DNA of 64,000 bases from Mycolicibacterium neoaurum ATCC 25795 (lineage in GTDB: Bacteria > Actinomycetota > Actinomycetes > Mycobacteriales > Mycobacteriaceae), in NCBI RefSeq assembly GCF_000691525.1, contig NZ_JMDW01000013.1, positions 1 through 64,000 on the forward strand, in the 5' to 3' direction. The position numbers were made by a program, and so were the translations under genes. The notes beneath the pieces are model-generated. The model searched no databases, was not told the origin of the DNA, and was given only the letters and a program-made list of their open reading frames with translations. Of the stretch, positions 38,382 to 47,039 are shown piece after piece (within the stretch, counting starts at the first letter, position 1; each line of letters begins with the position of its first letter).

Positions 38382-41300
38382 GGAGCGGTCGCCTCACCGT
38401 CGGACATCTCCCCGTCCGCTTCGAGCTCGGCCAGCAGTGTGCGCAACTCCTCGTCGGAGAGATCTGCCAGCAGATCGTCCACATCGGCGCCTTCGGTGAC
38501 ATCGGTCTCGGTGACATCGGTTTCGGCCACATCGGTTTCGGCTACGGGCACCGCACCATGGATGGCATGCAACTCGTCGAGGATCCGGTCGGACAGCGAG
38601 TTGACGCTCACCCCGCGCAGGATCTCCAGGACGGGGACGTCGATGGAGAACACGGCATTGATGCGCACCCGGAAGTCCATCGCCATCATCGAGTCGAGCC
38701 CGATATCGTCGAGCATGTCATCGGGACGGATATCGGCTATCCCACAGTCGAATACGTCAGCCACCACGCGCTGCACCTGTTCGGCGATCAGGCTGCGCCG
38801 TTGCGCCTCCGGAGTCTCGGCGAGGACATCGAGGATCGACGAGTCCGCCCCCTCGGCGGACACGGCCGAGCCTGCCGATTCCAGCTCGGCGAACATCGCG
38901 GGCAACCGCCCACCCATGCCGGCCTGCCTGGCACGATCCCAATCGGCGCTGATGGCAACCACATTGGGGATGCGCTGGCTGATCAGCCGTCCCAGGATCC
39001 GGGCTCCCACCGCCGGAGTGATCAGCTCGATCCCCCGCTGGGCATAGATCTTCTCCAGCTTGAGTTCTTCGACCATCCCCACCGACCAGGGCCCCCACCC
39101 GATGGTCAGCGCCGGCAAGCCCTGCGCTTGCCGATGGTGAGCGAAGGCATCGAGGAAGGCATTTGCGGCCGCATAGTTCGCCTGCCCTGGCGCCGCGATG
39201 GTCGATCCGGCCGAGCCGAAAAGCACGAAGAAATCCAACTCGTGCCCGGCAAAAACGTCGTGCAACACCCTGGTGCCGGCCATTTTAGGAGCGAGCACCC
39301 GAGCGTAGTCATCCTCACCCATGTTGACGACGAGTTGGTCATTCACCGACCCCGCGGCATGCACGATGCCGCGCACCGGCCGACCGCCGCCGCGCAGATG
39401 CCCGGCCAACCATCGGCTCATCTCGTCGGCATCGGTGATATCGGCACTGACGGTCTCGATCTGGGCGCCCAGGCGCTCGATCAGCCGGAATGCGTTGACG
39501 GCCTTGATCTGCGGATGATCCTCGGACAGCTCCGACCACTCGTCCCGGGGCGGCAGCGCTGTTCGTCCGATCAGCGTGATGTGCCTGGCACCGCGCTCGG
39601 CCAGGAATCCGGCGACGACCCGACCGAGCGCACCCGCACCTCCGGTGACGACATAGGTGGCATCGGCGGACAATTTCATCGGGAACGGCTTGGTGAGCCC
39701 GCCGCACAACCGCAGTCTCGGGACCAGGGTGGTGGTACCCCGGATCGCGATCTGGTCCTCCGCCGCGCCACCGAGCACGTGCTCGCATATCCGGGTGGCG
39801 ATCATCGCGCCGTCATCGGCGGAATCGATATCGATGAGCCCACCCCAGATGTCCGGGAACTCCTGATGGCCGATGACCCGGCCCAGCCCCCAGATGCTCG
39901 CCTGATCGAGGCTGGCCACCGCGGTACCCGGCGTCGCCTGGGCATTGGCGGTGACGAGAAAGATCTTGGGCTTGATCGTCGGGCGGTCGGCCAGCGCCTT
40001 CACCAGCCGCAGGATGTTGAACGGACCCGCGTCGAGGTTGTCCGGTGAGCCGTCGGTCATATCCATCGGCCAGCAGTCGATGATGCCGCCGAGGTCTGCG
40101 GCCTGCTCGTCGAGGATTGTCGCCCAGTCGATTCCTTCGGGCTCGCGGCGCAGCATGAGCACCCGCCGACCGTGCGAGCGCAGCGCGTCGGCGACGCGCT
40201 CCCCCACACCCGCGCCGTCGGCCAGCACCAACCAGCACGCTTCGTCGGCCGCGATGAGTGCGGGCTCGCCCGTATCGTCGGCCGGCGACCAGTGCAGTTC
40301 GTAGAGCCCCTTGTCGATGTGGTCGACCGACATCCGCGATGAGGAGCTCAGGGATTGTACGGTGAATCCGTCGAAGACCGCGAGCACCTGATCGTGTTCG
40401 TCGGTGACGGTGATATCGCATTCGACGGCATCCCGTGTCGCCGATACGACGTGCACCTGCACGGTCATGCTGGGTGTGGGTGGCCCGTAGACGGCGCAGC
40501 GCCGTATCCGTGTCGGCAGATAGGGGTCCTCGTTCTCCTCCTGACCGGAGAACGGTGCGCCGAACAGGGTCTGGAACGCCCCGTCGATCAGCGCGGGGTG
40601 GAATCGGTAGTCGCCCAGTTCATCGGCGATCTCGGCCGGTACCCGCAATTGCGCGGTGGCCCAGTCGTGTCCGGCTCGAACGGCGGTCACCGAGCGGAAC
40701 GCGCCGCCATAGTCGAAACCGATCGCCTGGGTGCCCTGGTAGAACCGATCACCATCCATCGAGCTGGACGGACCGGTCCCGGCCGGGCGTGCGTGCGCGA
40801 CCGTGGGACAGGTGCCGAGTTCGGCCGTCGCGGTGATCGCCCATTTGAGATCGCCGTCCCCGGTGGCCGTGAACGACGCGAATTCGACGGTACCGTCATC
40901 CTGATTGAGCGTGGTCCGGATGATGGGGTCGCATCGGTCATCGAGCAGCACAGCGCGGTGCAACACCAGATTCTCGACGCTGTGCTCGGATCCATAGGTC
41001 TGCCTCGCCGCGGCCATCGCCATTTCGACGTACACCGCGCCGGGCACCACGACACTGCCCTGGATACGGTGCCCTTCGAGGAATCCGTGTGCGGCCGTGC
41101 TGATCTCGACCTCCCAGGTCGGGTGCACACCGCGTACCGGCTGGCCGAGCAGCGGATGCACCGGCGTGTAGAACAGCGCCTCGTCGACCTCGTAGTTGTC
41201 GTACCAGTACCGCTTGGTCTGCCACGGGTAATGCGGCAGGCCGGCCACCTGGACTCGGTTGCCTGGGTAGACCCGGTCCCAGGCCACCTCGTGTCCGGCG

Positions 41301-43867
41301 TTGTGCAGCGCACCGAGGCAGGTCAGCAGGGTGCGGAGGTCGTCATGCTCGCGGCGTTGCGCGGACATCACCGAAACACGTTGCGCACCCGCCGTTTCCA
41401 GGATGGAGGCGGCCAGCACCGGATGTGGCCCGAGTTCGACGAAGTGGGTGTATCCGTCGTCGAGCATGCGGCGCAGCGCGGGCTCGAACAGCACCGTCGC
41501 CCTGGTGTTCTGCCACCAGTAGGCGGCACCCGCGTCGTAGCCGTCGAGCAGCTCGCCGGTGACCGTGGAGTACAGCGGCAGGCGCGCCGGGTCGGCCGAC
41601 AGTCCCGCCAGCGAGTCGAGCAGATCAGCACGGACCGCATCCATGTAGTGGGTGTGGTACGGAACCTGCACGGCCAGATACCTGTTGAAGATCTGCGCCT
41701 CGTCGAGTTGCCTGGCGATGTCTTCCAGGACGTCACCGTCACCGGCGACGGTCACCGCCGACGGGCTGTTGATCGCCGCGATCGACACCCGACGACCGAA
41801 CTCGTCGGCGATCTTCTGGTCGATGGTCTTCATCAGGGTTTCGGCGTCCAGCGCCACGGCGAGCATCCGCCCCTGCCCGCTGGTGCGCTGCTGCAATCGG
41901 CTGCGGTGATAGATCACCCGGACCGCCTGCTCGAAACTGAGCAGTCCGGCCAGATGGTGGGCGGCGACTTCCCCTGCGCTGTGCCCGATCACGGCGTCGG
42001 GAACGATCCCGAACTCGGCGAGTTGTGCGGCAAGGGCGACCTGGATCGCGAAGTTGGCGGGCTGGGCGATCTCGGTATTCGCCATCCGGGAGTCGGATTC
42101 GTTCCGACACAGTTCCTCTATCAGCGACCAGTCGGCGTACCGGGACAGCTCACGATCGGTTCGGCGGATGCTCTCGGTGAACGCCGGCGCCACGTCGAGA
42201 AGTCCCCGACACATCCGCCACCACTGCGGCCCCATTCCAGTGCAGACGAACGCCAGTTTCGCTGTGCTCGAACCGATTCGATCGGCCTCGATGGCACCAC
42301 CGTCGGCCAGCGCGCGCAACTGCTCACGGACCTCGCCGAGATCCTCGCCGATGACGGTGTGCCGATGACTCAGATGGGTGCGGCGCCGGGCCAACGTGTA
42401 TCCGAGATCGGGCAGCGCGATATCGGGGTGTTCCTCGAGGTGGTCGGCCAACCGGCCCGCCGTGGCGACGAGGGCCTCGGCGCTGCGCGCCGAGATCGGG
42501 ATCGCGGCCAACGGAAGCGGATTCACCGCCGCGGGCGTTGTCATCGGCGCCGGTGGCTCGGCGAGCACGACGTGAGCATTGGTGCCGCCGAAACCGAAGG
42601 AGTTCACCCCCGCGATGCGGCGTGCCGCCGGCGGAAAGGGCCGGCCCGTCGGCGGGATGTCGAGTTTGAGCTCGGCGAGCGACACGTGCGATGTCGGCTT
42701 CTGCAGGTGCAGATTGGCCGGGATGAAACCGTGTTTGACCACCATGGCGGCCTTGATCAACCCGGCCACACCGGCACCGGCTTCCAGGTGGCCGATATTC
42801 GTCTTGACCGAACCGATGAGCAGCGGCCTGCTCGCCGGACGGTCCGTCGTGAGCGCCTGTGCCAACGCCCGCATCTCGATCGGATCGCCGACGGGGGTAC
42901 CGGTTCCGTGCGCCTCGACATAGCCGATCTGGTCCGGGTCGAGCTCGGCGCGCTCCAGGGCGGCCTTGATCGCCAGCCGCTGAGCATCCTCACGGGGCAC
43001 CGTGATGCCATCGGTATGCCCATCCTGGGACACCGCCGTGCCGAGGATCTGGGCGTAGATGTCGTCACCGTCGCGTAGTGCCTGCTGTAACGGCTTGATG
43101 ATCACCACTGCGCCGCCCTCACCGCGGGCATACCCGTCGGCGGCGTCGTCGAAGGCGCGGCTGCGGCCCTGCGGACTGAGAAAACCGCTGCGGGATTCGG
43201 CGATCGCCGTGTTCGGTCCCACCATGATGTTGACCCCGCCGGCGACGGCCAGCTCGCACTCACCGTTCCAGATGCTCTGGGCCGCCAGGTGTGTGGCGAC
43301 CAGCGAGCTCGAACACGCCGTGTCGACCGTCATGCTGGGACCCCGGAAATCGAAGGCATGCGACAGGCGATTGGCCAGCATCGTCATCATCATCCCGGTG
43401 GCCGAATGCGGCTTGAACCGATATCGGCTGGTCCGTCCCTGATTCTGGATCAGCTGATAGTCGAGGGTGAACCCGCCGATGAAGACGCCCACATCGGTGC
43501 CGGCGACCTGGTCGACGGGGATTCCGCCGTCTTCGAAAGCCTCCCAAGTCACCTCAAGTAGAAGCCGCTGCTGCGGGTCGAGCGAATGCGCCTCGCGTGG
43601 CGAGATGCCGAAGAACTGGGGATCGAACTGGTCGATTTCGGAAAGGAACCCGCCCCTGCGAGTCACCACCTTGCCCATCTTCGCCGGATTGGGATCGTGG
43701 TATCGCTGGGCGTTCCACCGCGTTGCCGGAACATCACCCGTGGCGTCGACCTCGTCGCGCAGCAAGCGCCAGAAGCTGTTCGCGGTGTCGGCGTCGCCGG
43801 GGAAACGGCAGCCGATCCCCACAATCGCCAGGGGTTCACGGTGGGCGGGCAGTTCGGTCACGGACAT
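38378..43867 (-). CDS. Single-module polyketide synthase KS-AT-DH-KR-ACP
   Basis: This 1829-residue type I PKS has complete catalytic sites. KS (about 12-435): Cys185 in DTACSSS, His320 in EAHGTGT, His360 in KTNIGH. AT (about 535-830): Ser630 in GHSAGE, with YHTH at 737-740 where malonyl enzymes usually read HAFH and methylmalonyl enzymes YASH. DH (about 905-1165): His933 in HRIQGSVVVP and Asp1095. KR (about 1185-1645): GGAGALG, Ser1552, Tyr1565. ACP: Ser1726 in GLDSMM. ER and thioesterase are absent. An acidic tail follows with three TDV repeats and a docking-like helix. ATG 43867 follows GAGAAA by six bases; GTG 43873 is an alternative. An iterative reducing enzyme is inferred; the product is unknown. 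Confidence 0.95.
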   Translation of the reverse strand: MSVTELPAHREPLAIVGIGCRFPGDADTANSFWRLLRDEVDATGDVPATRWNAQRYHDPNPAKMGKVVTRRGGFLSEIDQFDPQFFGISPREAHSLDPQQRLLLEVTWEAFEDGGIPVDQVAGTDVGVFIGGFTLDYQLIQNQGRTSRYRFKPHSATGMMMTMLANRLSHAFDFRGPSMTVDTACSSSLVATHLAAQSIWNGECELAVAGGVNIMVGPNTAIAESRSGFLSPQGRSRAFDDAADGYARGEGGAVVIIKPLQQALRDGDDIYAQILGTAVSQDGHTDGITVPREDAQRLAIKAALERAELDPDQIGYVEAHGTGTPVGDPIEMRALAQALTTDRPASRPLLIGSVKTNIGHLEAGAGVAGLIKAAMVVKHGFIPANLHLQKPTSHVSLAELKLDIPPTGRPFPPAARRIAGVNSFGFGGTNAHVVLAEPPAPMTTPAAVNPLPLAAIPISARSAEALVATAGRLADHLEEHPDIALPDLGYTLARRRTHLSHRHTVIGEDLGEVREQLRALADGGAIEADRIGSSTAKLAFVCTGMGPQWWRMCRGLLDVAPAFTESIRRTDRELSRYADWSLIEELCRNESDSRMANTEIAQPANFAIQVALAAQLAEFGIVPDAVIGHSAGEVAAHHLAGLLSFEQAVRVIYHRSRLQQRTSGQGRMLAVALDAETLMKTIDQKIADEFGRRVSIAAINSPSAVTVAGDGDVLEDIARQLDEAQIFNRYLAVQVPYHTHYMDAVRADLLDSLAGLSADPARLPLYSTVTGELLDGYDAGAAYWWQNTRATVLFEPALRRMLDDGYTHFVELGPHPVLAASILETAGAQRVSVMSAQRREHDDLRTLLTCLGALHNAGHEVAWDRVYPGNRVQVAGLPHYPWQTKRYWYDNYEVDEALFYTPVHPLLGQPVRGVHPTWEVEISTAAHGFLEGHRIQGSVVVPGAVYVEMAMAAARQTYGSEHSVENLVLHRAVLLDDRCDPIIRTTLNQDDGTVEFASFTATGDGDLKWAITATAELGTCPTVAHARPAGTGPSSSMDGDRFYQGTQAIGFDYGGAFRSVTAVRAGHDWATAQLRVPAEIADELGDYRFHPALIDGAFQTLFGAPFSGQEENEDPYLPTRIRRCAVYGPPTPSMTVQVHVVSATRDAVECDITVTDEHDQVLAVFDGFTVQSLSSSSRMSVDHIDKGLYELHWSPADDTGEPALIAADEACWLVLADGAGVGERVADALRSHGRRVLMLRREPEGIDWATILDEQAADLGGIIDCWPMDMTDGSPDNLDAGPFNILRLVKALADRPTIKPKIFLVTANAQATPGTAVASLDQASIWGLGRVIGHQEFPDIWGGLIDIDSADDGAMIATRICEHVLGGAAEDQIAIRGTTTLVPRLRLCGGLTKPFPMKLSADATYVVTGGAGALGRVVAGFLAERGARHITLIGRTALPPRDEWSELSEDHPQIKAVNAFRLIERLGAQIETVSADITDADEMSRWLAGHLRGGGRPVRGIVHAAGSVNDQLVVNMGEDDYARVLAPKMAGTRVLHDVFAGHELDFFVLFGSAGSTIAAPGQANYAAANAFLDAFAHHRQAQGLPALTIGWGPWSVGMVEELKLEKIYAQRGIELITPAVGARILGRLISQRIPNVVAISADWDRARQAGMGGRLPAMFAELESAGSAVSAEGADSSILDVLAETPEAQRRSLIAEQVQRVVADVFDCGIADIRPDDMLDDIGLDSMMAMDFRVRINAVFSIDVPVLEILRGVSVNSLSDRILDELHAIHGAVPVAETDVAETDVTETDVTEGADVDDLLADLSDEELRTLLAELEADGEMSDGEATAP
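38496..38540 (-). repeat. Three 15-base tandem repeats in the PKS tail
   Basis: Three 15-base units (GTGACATCGGTCTCG and close variants) encode ETDV(A/T) repeats between the ACP and the terminal DDLLADLSDEELRTLLAELE helix. They keep frame and probably form a flexible acidic linker. Confidence 0.75.
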
Positions 43868-43915
43868 CGGCACTTTCTCGCGGCGCTACACGGCTGGACT
43901 GCATTCGTAGCCGCG

Positions 43916-43938
43916 ACGGGGTTGGATGGGTACCCCGT
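43916..43938 (-). promoter_or_regulatory. Hairpin between halogenase-like gene and PKS gene
   Basis: ACGGGGT (43916-43922) and ACCCCGT (43932-43938) form a 7-base perfect stem with a 9-base loop in the 100-base gap upstream of the PKS start. There is no T-run. It may attenuate or process the transcript between the two genes. Confidence 0.35.
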
Positions 43939-43967
43939 TTCCTTTCAGGTACCGGTGTCCATGGCGA

Positions 43968-45743
43968 TCAGCCTGCCTGCAGGGCCGGTGAACGGGTGAC
44001 GATCCACTCACCGATGATCGGATCGGTGCCCTGCTCGCGGCGATAGGTGTTGCGCAACTCGCGTAACAGCCCGTCGCGCTGCCACTCCTGGACCTGGCGC
44101 ATCACCCGGTCGTCGTCGAAGATTGTCGACTTGGCCGCGAGGACGGTCTCGACGAGTTGCCCGGCGATCTGGCGTAGCAGGCGGGCGTTGGCGGCGAACT
44201 GTGTGTCGAAATCCGGCCGGGCTTCCATCATCGCGTGGTGCAGCGTCACCATGAAGTTCAGCGGGGCATACAGGTCCAGGAACGGCACCGTCACCCCGGA
44301 ATCCTCCACCGCGGACCACTCCCGGAAGAACTTCTGCATCCTGTTGCTCAAGGCGATCAACCCATCGAGCTGCGGGACGAATTCCGGATTGTCGGTCAGG
44401 CGAACATACCGATCGTTCATGTAGAGCAGGCCGATGAATCCCCAGTAGAACCCGATATCCCAGACCACCTTTGCCGACATCACGGCCGGGGTGCCCATCA
44501 CGGCGTACTGGTCCTGGTAGATCGCCAGCCACATTTCGGTGAGCGACCGGAACAGCGTGTCACTGACCGCCGCACGGGCCGTGACGTCCTCACCGGACAT
44601 CTCACGGTGGATCAGGTCGGTGATCAGTCCGTTGCCGATGGCGACGAGGTCGAGGCCCGAGGAGTAGAGCGGGTCGAGGAAGATGGCGGCATCTCCGGTC
44701 AGTGCCCAGCGCTGCGCGCCGTCATAGACCTTGCTGACCCCGTGGCTGTACTTCTTCATCACCCGGAAGTCCATGATCTGGTCGTCGTGCTCGGCCAGCA
44801 CCGCTGCACATTGCGGTTCGTGCTCGCTGAGCCACGCCTTGGCCTTGTCCAGGGTGTTGAACCCGTCGAACGGGTGCAGCGCAGGGTCGGCGACGATTCC
44901 GACGCTGGTGGCTCCCGATCCCAGCCGGATCAGCCACACCCAGTAGCCCTCACCCATGAGGTGGTTGGTGGACATGGCCCGGTCGCCCTCGACCAGCCGG
45001 GAGTGGTAGCCCGGATCGTCACTCCAGGCGTTGATGTCGATCTCGGTGGCGACCCGCAACCACGCGGCGTTGCAGTGGTGCTCGTTGGTGAGCTTGAGGT
45101 CCAGCTGTCGCGGCAACGTGCGGTTGCGCCCGGATGCGTCGATGACCCAGCGGGCGGACACCTCGACCTCGGCGGTGTCGGTCTGATACGTGACGACGCT
45201 CGGGTCGGTCCCGAGCTCGACCGAACGTGCACGACCGCAGCGTATTTCGACGCCCGCCGCCAGACAGCGGCGGTGCAGTTCGTTCTCCAAGCGCCCACGG
45301 TCGATCTGATAGGTGACCTGCGGCACGAAAGACGAACCACCGAGTTCCATCCGGGTCGCGATATCTGTGTTGGCACCATCTGAGAAGAACATCCGCAGTC
45401 CCATCTTGCGCAGATGGGCGGTGCTCAGGTGATCGCCGAGGCCGAGCGTCTCACGCAGATAGTGCGCCGAGATCTCCACGGTGGATTCGCCGACGGTATG
45501 GGTGATCTCGGCCAGCGGATAGCTTTTCGGCTCGATGATCAGCACCCGGACGTCGGGGCGTCTGTCCCGCAACTGCAGGGCCAGACCCATCGCGGCGACA
45601 CCGCCACCGATGATGACGACATCATGATCGGCCGACGGGCCGTCCGCCGCCGGTAACTGGTCTCTGATCTTCCGCGCAAGAGCCGCTCGCGTCCGCGCGT
45701 CGAGGTGGGCGAGTTCAGGGCGCATGAAATTCAACATACCCAT
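43968..45743 (-). CDS. Flavin-dependent halogenase-like oxidoreductase
   Basis: This 591-residue flavoprotein resembles FADH2-dependent halogenases. It has an FAD-binding DVVIIGGGVAAMGLALQL (42-59), VGEST (84-88), a candidate active-site Lys in LRKMGLRMFF (Lys113), and ALTGDAAIFLDPLYSSGLDL near 350. The halogenase hallmark WxWxIP reads WVWLIR (268-273), with Arg for Pro. A long helical C-terminal domain follows (about 400-590), as in tryptophan and phenolic halogenases. It could halogenate or hydroxylate the PKS product; which is undecided. The frame opens at 45806 inside the antiporter gene, so ATG 45743 is chosen; 45737 and 45725 are also possible. Confidence 0.8.
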   Translation of the reverse strand: MGMLNFMRPELAHLDARTRAALARKIRDQLPAADGPSADHDVVIIGGGVAAMGLALQLRDRRPDVRVLIIEPKSYPLAEITHTVGESTVEISAHYLRETLGLGDHLSTAHLRKMGLRMFFSDGANTDIATRMELGGSSFVPQVTYQIDRGRLENELHRRCLAAGVEIRCGRARSVELGTDPSVVTYQTDTAEVEVSARWVIDASGRNRTLPRQLDLKLTNEHHCNAAWLRVATEIDINAWSDDPGYHSRLVEGDRAMSTNHLMGEGYWVWLIRLGSGATSVGIVADPALHPFDGFNTLDKAKAWLSEHEPQCAAVLAEHDDQIMDFRVMKKYSHGVSKVYDGAQRWALTGDAAIFLDPLYSSGLDLVAIGNGLITDLIHREMSGEDVTARAAVSDTLFRSLTEMWLAIYQDQYAVMGTPAVMSAKVVWDIGFYWGFIGLLYMNDRYVRLTDNPEFVPQLDGLIALSNRMQKFFREWSAVEDSGVTVPFLDLYAPLNFMVTLHHAMMEARPDFDTQFAANARLLRQIAGQLVETVLAAKSTIFDDDRVMRQVQEWQRDGLLRELRNTYRREQGTDPIIGEWIVTRSPALQAG

Positions 45744-45762
45744 CGCGCTCGGGACTCGACGG

Positions 45763-47013
45763 TTACTGGGAAATCTCGGCAGGCTGCCGGCGTCGTCCGT
45801 AGACAAGCTCGAATATCGGCGAGGTCATCAATGTGGTGACCACCGCGACGATCACCAGGATGGTGAACAGGGTGGGGGTGATGATGCCGGCCTGGAGCCC
45901 GATGTTGAGCAGGATCAATTCGATCAGCCCGCGGGCATTCATCAGGGCGCCGAGGGCCACCGATTCGCGCGTGGGCACGCGACTGATCCTGGCCGCGACC
46001 GCGCACGCGACGCCCTTGCCCACGATGGCGACGATCAACAGTCCCGCTGTGATGGCCCACAGCCGGGGGGTGTTGACCAGGCCGATCTGCGTGTTGAGCC
46101 CGGAATAGACGAAGAACAACGGCAGCAGCAATTTGGTGGTCAGCGGTTCGATCTTGTCGGTGAGCTGACCGGCGAAGTAACCCGACGGCATCGCGATGCC
46201 GAGGATGAATGCACCGAAGATCGCATAGATGCCGATGGTGTCGGTGAACCAGGCGCAGGCCATCAGCAGGATCAGGACCGTACTGAGCATCGATCCGCTG
46301 ATGGCCTGCTGCTGCTCGGCCTTGGCGCCCATCGGCGCGAGGGCGCGCTTACCGATGGTCAGCACCACCACGGTGTAGAGCACGCCACCGCCGATGGCGA
46401 GGACGGCGAGCATCGGGCTGTTCTTGTAGACGGCCAGCACGACGGCAAGGATGCACCAGGAGATGGCATCGGAGGTGGCACCGCACGCCAGCGCAAGCGT
46501 ACCCAAAGAGGTTCCGGTCAAACCCTTTTCGAAGATGATTCGGGCAAGCATGGGGAATGCTGTGATGGCGATCGACGCGCCGAGGAACATCATTGCCATG
46601 CCGAGGTTGACACCTTCGCCGAAGAACTCACCGCCGCCGAGCAACGGGATCGCCGCGAGCGCGCCGATGATCAGCGGCGCGAAGGTCCCGGTGGCCGAGA
46701 CCGCGGCGGCGGTGCCGGCCCGCTGCCGGACGTGGTCGACGTCGAAATTCATGCCGATGACGAACATGTAGAGCACCAGGCCGACCTGCGCGGTGGTGTA
46801 CAGCACGATGTTCGACGTCCCCGACGGGAACAGACCGGCCTGCAGGTCGGGGGCGATGCGACCGAGCAGCGACGGCCCGAGGACCACCCCGGCGATCATC
46901 TCACCGACAACGGGCGGTTGCCCGACGCGTCCGGCGACGATGCCGGCCAGCCGGCAGGCGGCCAGGATGACGGTGAGTTGCAGAAAGAACTGGATCGCGA
47001 TGTCCGCGGGCAT
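45763..47013 (-). CDS. CPA2-family cation/proton antiporter
   Basis: This 416-residue protein has about twelve hydrophobic helices of the Na+/H+ exchanger (Kef/NapA-like CPA2) fold: GRVGQPPVVGEMIAGVVLGPSLLG near residue 28, ITAFPMLARIIFE, and LACGATSDAISWCILAVVLA. No C-terminal TrkA domain is present. Its stop lies 19 bases from the chosen halogenase-like start, and the SCO6745-type gene ends 26 bases upstream. Antiporters of this type occur in several antibiotic and polyketide clusters; a role in tolerance or export energetics is possible but unproven. Confidence 0.88.
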   Translation of the reverse strand: MPADIAIQFFLQLTVILAACRLAGIVAGRVGQPPVVGEMIAGVVLGPSLLGRIAPDLQAGLFPSGTSNIVLYTTAQVGLVLYMFVIGMNFDVDHVRQRAGTAAAVSATGTFAPLIIGALAAIPLLGGGEFFGEGVNLGMAMMFLGASIAITAFPMLARIIFEKGLTGTSLGTLALACGATSDAISWCILAVVLAVYKNSPMLAVLAIGGGVLYTVVVLTIGKRALAPMGAKAEQQQAISGSMLSTVLILLMACAWFTDTIGIYAIFGAFILGIAMPSGYFAGQLTDKIEPLTTKLLLPLFFVYSGLNTQIGLVNTPRLWAITAGLLIVAIVGKGVACAVAARISRVPTRESVALGALMNARGLIELILLNIGLQAGIITPTLFTILVIVAVVTTLMTSPIFELVYGRRRQPAEISQ

Positions 47014-47039
47014 ACGTCAGGTTAGCCAGCCGGAGATTG

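Noticed and set aside
40355..43078. A 907-codon open frame antisense to the PKS
   Set aside because: Shadow of the PKS reading frame; low-complexity Arg/Gly/Val composition and no domain.
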